From NCBI GenBank assembly GCA_031265845.1, contig JAISCC010000083.1, forward strand, positions 1 to 59,144: a stretch of 59,144 bases of DNA, in the 5' to 3' direction. Below, one piece after another: positions 1 to 7,315 of this stretch (positions are counted from its first letter, which is position 1; every line of letters begins with the position of its first letter). The notes beneath the pieces are model-generated. The model was not told the origin of the DNA. It did no database searches and saw only the letters and a list, made by a program, of their open reading frames with translations. The stretch is from Treponema sp. (GTDB lineage Bacteria; Spirochaetota; Spirochaetia; Treponematales; Breznakiellaceae). Position numbers and translations under genes: made by a program.

Positions 1-728
1 CGGTAAGATTCCAAGCCTGACTCGGTGAAGAAGTCCTTCTTCAAGACCGAGTCAAGGTCGGGATGGGTAATGAAGAGTCCTTCGTTGTTGATGAAGAACA
101 TCTCCTGCCCAGCCATGAAAGTGCTTGTTCTGAGCAGCTCGTCAAGGAAGCCAATGGAGACGTTCCCGGACACCGCCCCGACGTCTCTCCCTTGCTCGTC
201 ATAGACGTTGGTAGATATGGCTGTGGTGAGTTGTCCGCTGGTGGCGGCTATGTAAGGCGCGGCATAGACCACCTTGCCGGCGTTTTGCTTTGCCCCGGTA
301 AACCAACTGCGTGAGGTATTGTCATAGCTTAGCTCAGGGCTGTGTCCGTCGTCATAGATCATATAGCCTCCGGGCTCAGTCCAGACGAGGTTGCCGCTTC
401 CGTATAACAGCCAAAAATCGCTTTGCGCCGCCATACAGTGATGGAACAAGCGTTGCAGGTTGTAGGTGTCCGGCGTTTCCAGCGCCATAAACGGCGCGGA
501 AGCGATGGCAACATAGGAAATAAGGTGCGTCCAGAGCTTGAACCGGTCGCTCACCTGATCCTGTATGTGGGCGACTTGCTCAAGAACTTGGGTTTCAGCC
601 TGTGTATAGGACATGGTTCTGTAGTTTGCGATGACCAAGCCGGACAAGGAGAGTGTGGTGGCGAGAATACTGCACACACAAAGTCCGCCCATAAGGACGG
701 CGAAAGACGGTTTTTTACGTTGCATCAT
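1..728 (-). CDS. Methyl-accepting chemotaxis protein, N-terminal part (cut by window edge)
   Basis: The minus strand is open from an ATG at 728 to the window edge, giving about 242 residues with no stop. A good ribosome binding site (AAGGAG) lies just upstream at 729-738. The protein begins [15 protein letters not shown] and is closely similar along its length to the complete receptor at 947-3046, so it is a paralog from a tandem duplication. What is visible is the first membrane segment (about residues 9-34) and most of the periplasmic dCache-type sensor domain. The HAMP and signalling domains lie outside the window. The sensor differs from its neighbour at many positions, suggesting a different ligand. 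Call is confident as a family; the ligand is unknown. Confidence 0.9.
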   Translation of the reverse strand, partial: MMQRKKPSFAVLMGGLCVCSILATTLSLSGLVIANYRTMSYTQAETQVLEQVAHIQDQVSDRFKLWTHLISYVAIASAPFMALETPDTYNLQRLFHHCMAAQSDFWLLYGSGNLVWTEPGGYMIYDDGHSPELSYDNTSRSWFTGAKQNAGKVVYAAPYIAATSGQLTTAISTNVYDEQGRDVGAVSGNVSIGFLDELLRTSTFMAGQEMFFINNEGLFITHPDLDSVLKKDFFTESGLESY

Positions 729-738
729 GATACTCCTT

Positions 739-812
739 ACACCCTTCGGGTGTCAGGCATAGCCTGTTTAAATACTTCACACGGGGCGGCGTTTGAAAGG
801 TAGCGCCGCTGA
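739..812 (-). repeat. Leader segment shared with 3325-3383
   Basis: The leader of the first chemoreceptor contains a short hairpin (ACACCC-GAA-GGGTGT, 739-753) followed upstream by blocks matching CCCCGTGTGAAG and AGCGGCG. The same blocks occur in the same order in the leader of the second receptor at 3325-3383. It is probably a duplicated 5-prime region. Confidence 0.6.
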
Positions 813-946
813 CCCCGACTTGACGGTTACGCTTGCCTTGCAAGCGGAACCTTCTCGTTGTTCATCACGTCGCATACCCCGGTGTCTGACACCGCCGCCC
901 ATCTTTGCTCTCTTCTCTCTACTACCTGCTCATTACTCTCTGCTCT

Positions 947-3046
947 CTATGAGCGGGGACGCACGGTAAACCGCTGAATCGCCTCGTCCAAGGCGTCTAG
1001 CCCCCTCCCGTTCTCCTCCACTGACCCGTGAGCCTGCTGCGACGCGGCAAACACCTGTTCCGTGCTCTTCACCACTTCTCCCACTCGCCCCTGGATCACC
1101 TCACTCATGTCCGATAGCGTGGCGCTCATGAGCCGCGAGGCGTCCGCCTCACGCTTGATGCGCTCCGCCTCCGCCTTCACCTGTCCCGTGATCCCTTGTA
1201 TCTGCTTCAGCCGCTCCAGCACCTGTTGTGAACGCCCGGCTTGCTCCTCTACCGTGCGCTTCACCTGCTCTACCACTTCGTTACTCTCCAGAACCAATGC
1301 ATTCGTTTGCGCGTAGGCCCCCTCTATACGCCCCGACAATGAGGCTATCTCGGTGATACGCTTCTGAATCTCCCCCAAGGTCCCGCTGGAACCCTTTGCC
1401 TGAGCCGCAGTGGTCCCGGCCAGCTTTTTAATCTCAGACGCCACCACCGCAAAACCCTTGCCCGATTCCCCGGCGTGCGCCGCTTCAATAGCCGCGTTCA
1501 TAGCCAGGAGATTGGTTTGCCCCGCCACATCGTCAATGGTCTTGTTCATAAGCGCCAAGCTCGCTGAGGCTTCCCCAATCTGCCGCACTGCCGTGGTTGA
1601 GCGGGCAATCTGATCATGCTCGGACCGGGAACTGCTCATGAGGCTCTGTATTCTGCCATTCAAGGCGGTGATCTGACTCTGCATTTCACGGTTATAGGCG
1701 ATCATGGTTTCTATGACGGAAGCGGAGGAGTTTATCTGCACGGCTTGATCCTGAATGAGCGTGTTAAGGGACAATATCTTATCGTCAATCTGAGCCACGG
1801 TTTTATCCACCATGCCCGCTTCCTCTTTAATGCGCTGATCTACATCGTGTACTGCTTCTACGATCTCCCCTGCGGCGACAGAGGATCGCGTGATCACCCC
1901 CTTGAGTTCCGCTCCTTGCCTACGCATTCGCTCAAAGGAAGCAGCTATATTGTGTATCAGCGTAGAGATATGCTCGTTAATGGCGTTAAAGCCCACCGAC
2001 AGCCCTGAAGTCTCTAATGTTCCATAGTCTGGGATGGCGCCGGAAAAGTCGCCTCTTGCAAGCGCTGCGGCGTAGTTGGTAAGGTCTCGAAGGGGTTTCA
2101 CCAAGACACGGGCAAGGCACATTGACGCTGCCACGGTAAGGACGAGCAAGACGCCGCTGGTAAGAATCAGGCGGAGGAAAAAGCGCTGAACCGCCGCGAA
2201 GATCACGGCATTCGGTATAGTGGCAACGAGTATCCAGTTTACCTGGGGTATCTGCACGGAAACGATGAAGCGCTCGGTATCCATGACCGAGAAGGTGGGT
2301 GAGCCCAGTATGCCGGTACGATAAGACGCTAAGCCTGACTCGGTGAAGAAGTCCTTCTTCAAGACTGCATCAAGGTCCGCATGGGTAATGAAGAGGCCTT
2401 GCTTGTTGATGAAAAACATCTCCTGCCCGGGCAAGAAAGCGCTTGTTCTGAGCAGCTCATCAAGGAAACTGATGAAGACGTTCCCCGTAACCACTCCGAT
2501 ATCCTTCCCTTGATCGTCATAGACCGTGGTAGATATGGACGTAGTGAGTTTGGTGCTGCTGGCGGAGGTGAAGGGCTCCGCATACGCTACCTTGTGAGGG
2601 TTTTGTTTAGCGCCGACAAACCAGTTGCGGGTCGTATTGTCATAATCTGCAGGAGGGCTGTGTCCATCATAATACACCATATAGCCTCCCGGCTCATTCC
2701 AGACTATATTGTTTGATCCATAGAACGACCCAAAATCACTTTGCGCCTCCATAAAGCTGTTGAATAGGCTTTGCAAATGCAGTGTGTCTGGTGTTTCCAG
2801 CGCCATAAACGGCGCGGAAGCGATGGCTGCATAGGATATAAGGTCGGCCCAGCGCGTGAATCGGTCGCTCACCTGATCCCGTATATGGGTGACTTGCTCA
2901 ATAATATGGGTTTCAGACTGTGTATAGACCGTATTCCGGTAGCTTGAGATGACCAAGACTGACAGGGACAGCGTGGTTACGAGAATACTGCACACACAAA
3001 GCCCGCCCATAAGGACGGCGAAAGACGGCTTTTTACGTTGCATCAT
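947..3046 (-). CDS. Methyl-accepting chemotaxis protein with dCache sensor domain
   Basis: A 699-residue inner-membrane chemoreceptor that passes ligand binding outside the membrane to CheA/CheW. A first membrane segment at about residues 9-34 is followed by a dCache-like sensor to about 285, a second membrane segment at about 288-312, a HAMP domain to about 365 and a cytoplasmic signalling domain. The hairpin tip of that domain carries the family hallmark [20 protein letters not shown]. The start at 3046 has an AAGGAG site eight bases upstream. It lies directly behind the partial paralog at 1-728 and downstream of two small ORFs (3078-3254 and 3244-3405) that share its promoter. No C-terminal CheR-binding pentapeptide is seen. 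Ligand unknown. Confidence 0.95.
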   Translation of the reverse strand: MMQRKKPSFAVLMGGLCVCSILVTTLSLSVLVISSYRNTVYTQSETHIIEQVTHIRDQVSDRFTRWADLISYAAIASAPFMALETPDTLHLQSLFNSFMEAQSDFGSFYGSNNIVWNEPGGYMVYYDGHSPPADYDNTTRNWFVGAKQNPHKVAYAEPFTSASSTKLTTSISTTVYDDQGKDIGVVTGNVFISFLDELLRTSAFLPGQEMFFINKQGLFITHADLDAVLKKDFFTESGLASYRTGILGSPTFSVMDTERFIVSVQIPQVNWILVATIPNAVIFAAVQRFFLRLILTSGVLLVLTVAASMCLARVLVKPLRDLTNYAAALARGDFSGAIPDYGTLETSGLSVGFNAINEHISTLIHNIAASFERMRRQGAELKGVITRSSVAAGEIVEAVHDVDQRIKEEAGMVDKTVAQIDDKILSLNTLIQDQAVQINSSASVIETMIAYNREMQSQITALNGRIQSLMSSSRSEHDQIARSTTAVRQIGEASASLALMNKTIDDVAGQTNLLAMNAAIEAAHAGESGKGFAVVASEIKKLAGTTAAQAKGSSGTLGEIQKRITEIASLSGRIEGAYAQTNALVLESNEVVEQVKRTVEEQAGRSQQVLERLKQIQGITGQVKAEAERIKREADASRLMSATLSDMSEVIQGRVGEVVKSTEQVFAASQQAHGSVEENGRGLDALDEAIQRFTVRPRS

Positions 3047-3077
3047 GACACTCCTTTATCAGAGATAGGCATAATTC

Positions 3078-3254
3078 CTACACGTTGGATAATGGGGAGG
3101 AAGGTACGCTGGATTTCATGGCGGCGACGCCGCATAAGGGCGTTGCGCTTTGAGTCCCTGGTAGGTCTGTACCGTTAGTCTTACCCTGTACGCCTGCATA
3201 ACGGTATCCGTTGATGGCAGCGGTTGCGACGTGATCATTGATACTAGCAGCCAT
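3078..3254 (-). CDS. Small ORF, 58 residues, unknown function
   Basis: Reads MAASINDHVATAAINGYRYA and continues for 58 residues to TAG at 3078-3080. A strong AGGAGG site lies seven bases before the ATG at 3254. It ends 32 bp before the chemoreceptor start, so all three are likely on one transcript from 3442-3469. No family is recognised and no membrane segment or signal peptide is visible. Strong initiation signals favour translation, but it may only be a leader peptide that affects expression of the receptor. Confidence 0.5.
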   Translation of the reverse strand: MAASINDHVATAAINGYRYAGVQGKTNGTDLPGTQSATPLCGVAAMKSSVPSSPLSNV

Positions 3255-3405
3255 AAGTCCTCCTTACGTGATGGTATTCTATATTAAAATAAAACCTCAT
3301 ACAACCCATGTATGGGTCGGCCTTCACCCTTCGGGTGTTAGACGACTTCACACGGGGTGTTGTACGAAAGGGGTCGCCGCTGAGAAGATCAACACCGGTT
3401 TTCAT
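3244..3405 (-). CDS. Small ORF, 53 residues, in receptor leader
   Basis: Starts at ATG 3405 with AAGGAG seven to eight bases upstream, reads MKTGVDLLSGDPFRTTPRVK and then a basic stretch, and ends at TAG 3244-3246, overlapping the next small ORF by 11 bases. The leader of the upstream paralog (739-812) encodes a similar peptide in one frame (SG..F.T.PRVK..N) but has no start codon. That likeness may come from DNA duplication rather than selection on a peptide. Function unknown; a translated leader is possible. Confidence 0.4.
   Translation of the reverse strand: MKTGVDLLSGDPFRTTPRVKSSNTRRVKADPYMGCMRFYFNIEYHHVRRTYGC
3325..3383 (-). repeat. Leader segment shared with 739-812
   Basis: Contains the hairpin CACCC-TTC-GGGTG (3325-3337), the block CTTCACACGGGG (3346-3357) and a CGCCGCTGA block, in the same order as at 739-812 in front of the paralogous receptor. 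Confidence 0.6.
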
Positions 3406-3441
3406 ACTACACTCCTTACTTTATATTATGTTTGAAAGAAG

Positions 3442-3469
3442 TATATACGTTATTATATACGCTTGTCAA
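3442..3469 (-). promoter_or_regulatory. Sigma-70 promoter for small ORFs and chemoreceptor
   Basis: On the minus strand TTGACA (3464-3469) is followed after 16 bases by TATATA (3442-3447). The start of the 53-residue ORF lies about 37 bases downstream with a good ribosome binding site. Confidence 0.65.
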
Positions 3470-3688
3470 TGGAAATATCCGCTTCAAACGCAACGCTTGC
3501 CGGCGCTCTTTGCCACCACACCATCGAACGTGCAAACCAACCGCCCATCTACGATCAGTATGGTGTTACTGGCGTAGTAGTCGGCTATGCGCGGGGGGAA
3601 ACCTGCCCGCCTTGCCAAGACGCTTGTCCCCCTGTTCCCCGCCTCCCCCTCCCCGAACTTTTTACCCGCAACGCTAAAAAGGCAGGTT

Positions 3689-3795
3689 GACTCTACTGCG
3701 TAGATTAGACTGACTCTAATGCATAGATTAGAGAGACTCTAATGCGTAGGTTAGACTGACTCTAATGCGTAGATTAGAGAGCCTCTAATGCGTAG
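3689..3795. repeat. 23-bp tandem repeat of palindromic units
   Basis: About 4.65 head-to-tail copies of a 23-bp unit with core CTCTAATGCGTAGATTAGA. Each unit can fold as a hairpin with arms CTCTAAT and ATTAGAG around a six-base loop. Copies alternate between ending in ACT and AGA, so there is a higher-order 46-bp period. The array lies in non-coding DNA between the receptor region and the surface-protein locus. It may be a variable-number repeat or protein-binding array. Confidence 0.85.
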
Positions 3796-4044
3796 CGTGG
3801 CGCTCATGCAAGGGGGTGTTACAAGAGGTCCAACGGAGACGGCTTTTAGCGCTGTGCGGGCGACCCCCCGAGGGGGCCTGTTTGCCGCCCTCCGCGCAGG
3901 GAAAGGCGCCCCCTCCGTGTGCCGCCTGTGCGCCTGTATGCCAAGCAACGAGACGGTTGCGCCTGCTGTGCAAGCGCAACCGTCAGGACCGTGAAAGCGG
4001 GCACCCCTTTCATACACCACCCCGTTATGCCGTATGTACCCAGC
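3796..4044. other. Non-coding GC-rich region with hairpin
   Basis: No convincing gene is seen here. The open frames on both strands have unlikely composition and poor start signals. A perfect 11-bp inverted repeat lies at 3952-3984 (arms GACGGTTGCGC and GCGCAACCGTC, 11-base loop); with no T-run behind it, it is only a weak candidate terminator for the minus-strand gene ending at 4045. The block 3470-3688 upstream of the tandem repeat also shows nothing recognisable. Confidence 0.5.
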
Positions 4045-4758
4045 CTACGGCTGTTCTACGGTTAATTCCTTGTCAAAGGTGAAGGTGTGCGGGACTTTTA
4101 AGAAGTTGCCGGAGGTGTATTGCGTTACTATGCGCAGGCGGTAGGCTCCGGCGGGCAGGCTAGGGGTCAAGGCTATGAGTTCAGACGGGTTGTTTACTAT
4201 AACATCGGACATGTCCACCTTCACCGCGTCTCCTGTTGTGGGAACGAGGTACAAACCCACTTCGGGATCGTCGCCCGCTATCTTTAGTTTCACGCCTGCT
4301 ATTTTCACGTTCCGCCCCGGGGTGAGCGTCGTGTTGATCGCGCCGGTCTTCATGTCCGTCACCGCCGTTACGACCGTGCCGGTTACGACGACGGCGACCC
4401 GCTTCGTCTTGACTTCCGCGACTGCGGAGCGCAGGGCGACGCCAGGGTGCAGGTTGATGTGCACCTTGTGCCTCGCAGGGTCAAAGGGCGCGTCAGGCGA
4501 CTCGAACACGCCGGTTATGCTGGGGAATGCGTTGAACAGGTCCGTGTTGACCGCGCCGCCGTCCGCGATGATCTTCGTGACGACCTGCTTCTCCGCTTCA
4601 AATACGCTGATCACGTCCGAGCGGGTGAGCCCCGCGCCGATCTCCATGATGAGGTCTATGATGGCGTCCAGGGAGAAAGACGAGACGTTGACCGGTTGGG
4701 CGCGTAGGTCGTTGGGGTTTTTGGTAAGCTCGTTGGCTTCCAATCCGTATAAGAGCAT
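4045..4758 (-). CDS. HU-like DNA-binding / DUF4469 domain protein
   Basis: A 237-residue protein without signal peptide. The N-terminal half (about 1-125, with LTKNPNDLRAQPV near the start and a helical region following) resembles the HU-like DNA-binding domain that is usually paired with DUF4469. The C-terminal half (about 130-237, with LTPGRNVKIAG and a final beta-rich part) resembles DUF4469, predicted to be Ig-like. Proteins of this layout are common in Bacteroidetes and treponemes; their role is not established. It has its own AAGGAG site immediately after the terminator at 4771-4797, so it is probably expressed by readthrough from the LRR gene or from an unseen promoter. Family call by pattern only. 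Confidence 0.7.
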   Translation of the reverse strand: MLLYGLEANELTKNPNDLRAQPVNVSSFSLDAIIDLIMEIGAGLTRSDVISVFEAEKQVVTKIIADGGAVNTDLFNAFPSITGVFESPDAPFDPARHKVHINLHPGVALRSAVAEVKTKRVAVVVTGTVVTAVTDMKTGAINTTLTPGRNVKIAGVKLKIAGDDPEVGLYLVPTTGDAVKVDMSDVIVNNPSELIALTPSLPAGAYRLRIVTQYTSGNFLKVPHTFTFDKELTVEQP

Positions 4759-4770
4759 AAAAGGCTCCTT

Positions 4771-4797
4771 AAAAAGGCGGCGCGTTGCTGCGCCGCC
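4771..4797 (-). terminator. Rho-independent terminator after LRR gene
   Basis: On the minus strand GGCGGCGC, a six-base loop and GCGCCGCC (4776-4797) are followed by TTTTT (4771-4775), then directly by the AAGGAG site of the DUF4469 gene. It is nearly identical to the terminator at 7280-7307. Confidence 0.85.
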
Positions 4798-4805
4798 CCA
4801 CGGCG

Positions 4806-7088
4806 CTACTGCGCCGCGTCCGTGATGAGAACGGCTTTGTGATCAGAGCCGTATATGGTGGTGTCGCCATTCGCCGGCGTGTCCGCGTTCACGCCCCACG
4901 CGGCGGTGTACGCGGCGACCGCGCCCGCAGGCACGCTGACGGTTATTGTCCCGCTACTAGCGCCAGTATAATCAAAAATCTCGCCCCCTAGCGACGGCGG
5001 CGTTGCGGGCAGGCTCACCTCCGCTAGGCTGGTACAATCGCGGAACGCCGTGTAGCCGATGGTCTTCGCCGCAGGCAGGCTCACCTCTGTTAGGCTAGAG
5101 CACTCAGAGAACGCACCTCCGCCGATGTATGTCGCCACGGGCAGGTTCACCTCAGTTAGGCTCATGCCGGAGAACACCAAGGCGCCGATGGTCTTCGCTG
5201 CGGGCAGGCTCACCGTCGTTAGGTAGCTGCCGGAGAATGACTCGCGGTTGCCAAGTTCTGTAACAGCTGGCAGACTTAACGCCGTTAAGCTCTCGCAACC
5301 CCAGAACGCAGAGTCGCCGATGGTCTTCGCCGCAGGCAGGCTTAACGCCGTTAAGCTCTCACACCTGGCGAACGCAGAGTCGCCGATGGTCGTCGCTACG
5401 AGCAGGCTCACCTCCGCTAGGCTCGCGCAATGGTAGAACGCCTCGTCGCCGATGGTCTTCGCCGCAGGCAGACTTAACGCCGTTAAGCTCTCACAACTGG
5501 CGAACGCATAGTCGCCGATGGTTGTCGCTACGGGCAGGCTCACCTCTGTAAGGCTATCGCAATGGTAGAACGCAGAGTCGCCGATGGTCGTCGCTACGGG
5601 CAGGCTCACCTCTGGAAGGTTATAGCAATAGCCGAACGCATTGGCGCCGATGGTCGTCGCTGACGGCAGGCTTATGTCCGTAAGGCTGCTGCAGTCCCGG
5701 AACGCCAAGTCGCCGATGGTTCCCGCTACGGGTAGGGTCGCCGCGCTCAGGCTTCCGCAACTGAAGAACGCCTCATCGCCAATGTCCGTCGCTACAGGCA
5801 GGTTTATGTCTGTAATGCCCGTGTCGGCTAAGGCAGAGTCGCCGATGGTTTTCGCGGAGGCCAGGCTCACAGCCGCAAGCTCCCTGCAATAGCGGAACGC
5901 CGACGCGCCGACCGTTTCTACCAAGGGCAGGTTCGCCTCGGCAAGGCTGTCGCATTGGCAGAACGCATAGTCGCCGATGGTTTTCGCGGAGGCCAGGCTC
6001 ACCGCCGCAAGCTCCCTGCAATAGCGGAACGCCGACGCGCCGACGGCTTCTACTGAGGGCAGGTTCACCTCGGCAAGGCTCGCGCATAGGTAGAACGCCG
6101 CCGCGCCGATGGCTTCCGCTGACGGCAGGTCTACCGCCGTAAGGCTCGCGCATTGGTAGAACGCATAGGCGCCGATGGTCTCAACGCCCGCGCCGCTTAT
6201 AGATGCAAGCCTGGTAAACGCTTTGAAGGTGGGATTAGCAGGCGTCCCAGGCTTTACGCTCCGCGCTGTGTCGGGCAGTGTCAACGCGGTTATCTTGTCC
6301 GCGCCCGCGCCGCTGGCACCGGGGTCAACCTCGGTTCCAATCATGGCGCACGCGGATAGATCAAGGGTCGCGTACTTGCCGGCCGCGGCTAGCGCGGAGA
6401 AGATGACGCCCCAGCCGCTGTTTGCAAGGGTCCCGCGTATCGTCAAGGGTACCGGGTCAGCCGCAGTGTTCCCGCCCGCCGCGCTTGCAAGATCGTCAAG
6501 CCCGGCAAGCGGGACGGTTACCGTTACCGTGAAGGTCGCGGTCTTGCCGTGTACCGTGACGGTCACGGTTTGCTGACCCGCTACGTCCGCATCATACCCG
6601 CTTATGTTGGACAGGCTCACGGCTTCCTCCCTGGTCGTTCCGTCAGCGTACGTTCCGGTTGCCACGAGGCCGCTCAGGTCCAGGGCTTCGCCTGGCTCAT
6701 ACACGATCTTGGCGGGCGGGCTGGTTATCGCTATGCTCTGCAGCGCCTGGTCGCCCACGGTTACCGTGAAGGTCGCGGTCTTGCCGCTTACCGTGACGGT
6801 TAGGGTTTGCGCTCCTGCCGTAGCCGCGTTGTATCCGCTTACATTGGCAAGACCCACAGGCTCCGTCCTGGTCGTTCCGTCAGTGTAGGTTCCCGTTACC
6901 ACAAGACCGCTCAAGCTCAGGGCTTCGCCTATGACGTATACGGTCTTGGCAGGCGGGCTGGTTACCGCTATGCTCTGTAGGATCGGGTCTTCCTCGCGCT
7001 GGCCGGCGGAACAGCCGAGGGTCGCTCCGATGAGCATGGTTGCCAAGAGCGCGGGGATCGCGCTCTTGCCGAAATGGTGTCGCTTCAT
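4806..7088 (-). CDS. BspA-like LRR lipoprotein with two Ig-like domains
   Basis: A 760-residue predicted surface lipoprotein. The N-terminus MKRHHFGKSAIPALLATMLI leads to a relaxed spirochaetal lipobox (ATLGC, Cys26). Two bacterial Ig-like domains of the Big_3 type follow (about 35-112 and 113-192). A linker carries VPLTIRG, and then about 18 LRR_5 (BspA-type) repeats with the pattern xTIGxxAFxxCxSLTxVSLPxA run to about 710. The last part contains TITVSVPAGAV. BspA-like proteins bind host or matrix components or other bacteria in oral and gut species. It is a paralog of the 781-residue protein at 7316-9661, with one more Ig-like domain and fewer LRRs. It sits between two near-identical terminators and is part of a duplicated cassette. 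The ligand cannot be read from sequence. Confidence 0.92.
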   Translation of the reverse strand: MKRHHFGKSAIPALLATMLIGATLGCSAGQREEDPILQSIAVTSPPAKTVYVIGEALSLSGLVVTGTYTDGTTRTEPVGLANVSGYNAATAGAQTLTVTVSGKTATFTVTVGDQALQSIAITSPPAKIVYEPGEALDLSGLVATGTYADGTTREEAVSLSNISGYDADVAGQQTVTVTVHGKTATFTVTVTVPLAGLDDLASAAGGNTAADPVPLTIRGTLANSGWGVIFSALAAAGKYATLDLSACAMIGTEVDPGASGAGADKITALTLPDTARSVKPGTPANPTFKAFTRLASISGAGVETIGAYAFYQCASLTAVDLPSAEAIGAAAFYLCASLAEVNLPSVEAVGASAFRYCRELAAVSLASAKTIGDYAFCQCDSLAEANLPLVETVGASAFRYCRELAAVSLASAKTIGDSALADTGITDINLPVATDIGDEAFFSCGSLSAATLPVAGTIGDLAFRDCSSLTDISLPSATTIGANAFGYCYNLPEVSLPVATTIGDSAFYHCDSLTEVSLPVATTIGDYAFASCESLTALSLPAAKTIGDEAFYHCASLAEVSLLVATTIGDSAFARCESLTALSLPAAKTIGDSAFWGCESLTALSLPAVTELGNRESFSGSYLTTVSLPAAKTIGALVFSGMSLTEVNLPVATYIGGGAFSECSSLTEVSLPAAKTIGYTAFRDCTSLAEVSLPATPPSLGGEIFDYTGASSGTITVSVPAGAVAAYTAAWGVNADTPANGDTTIYGSDHKAVLITDAAQ

Positions 7089-7135
7089 TCTTTTCCTCCT
7101 TTATGCTACGTTTACGTTCATTGCTGGTATTATAA

Positions 7136-7161
7136 GCGACCGCGTGGAAACACGCGGCCGC
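7136..7161 (-). other. GAAA-loop hairpin upstream of LRR gene (copy 2)
   Basis: Inverted repeat with arms GCGACCGCGTG and CACGCGGCCGC around GAAA (read on the plus strand). It differs from the perfect copy at 9708-9733 by one base; in the minus-strand RNA that change gives a G-U pair, so pairing is kept. Confidence 0.6.
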
Positions 7162-7172
7162 CGCCCAACGGG

Positions 7173-7275
7173 TCAATTCGCGCTTTTCAGCGACGACGCC
7201 TTGCCGGTATACGGATCGCCTACGTATATGAGGTCATCATACTCGTCATCGGCAAGCCGTTGGTTGGCAAGCTCT
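7173..7275 (-). pseudogene. Fragment of the 404-residue lipoprotein gene (3-prime end)
   Basis: One frame reads NQRLADDEYDD then YVGDPYTGKASSLKSAN and a stop at 7173-7175. The last 17 residues match exactly the C-terminus of the lipoprotein at 9745-11155. The rest of that gene is missing here, replaced upstream by the terminator at 7280-7307. It is the remnant left by tandem duplication and deletion of the lipoprotein-LRR cassette. Confidence 0.85.
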
Positions 7276-7279
7276 CCTT

Positions 7280-7307
7280 AAAAAAGGCGGCGCGGTACTG
7301 CGCCGCC
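7280..7307 (-). terminator. Rho-independent terminator after LRR gene
   Basis: Minus strand GGCGGCGC, loop, GCGCCGCC (7286-7307 region) followed by TTTTTT (7280-7285) and AAGGAG. It sits directly behind the 781-residue LRR gene and is a copy of the one at 4771-4797. Confidence 0.87.
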
Positions 7308-7315
7308 CCACGGCG

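Noticed and set aside
3469..3690. Plus-strand ORF of 74 codons with a cysteine cluster and a possible divergent TTGAAA/TATATA promoter
   Set aside because: No ribosome binding site, a low-complexity proline-rich end and no family likeness; the promoter-like boxes overlap those of the minus-strand promoter.
3689..3795. CRISPR array
   Set aside because: Units are head to tail with no spacers, and no cas gene is in the window.
3751..4020. Minus-strand ORF of 89 codons overlapping the tandem repeat
   Set aside because: Composition unlike a protein and no start signal; partly made of the repeat array.
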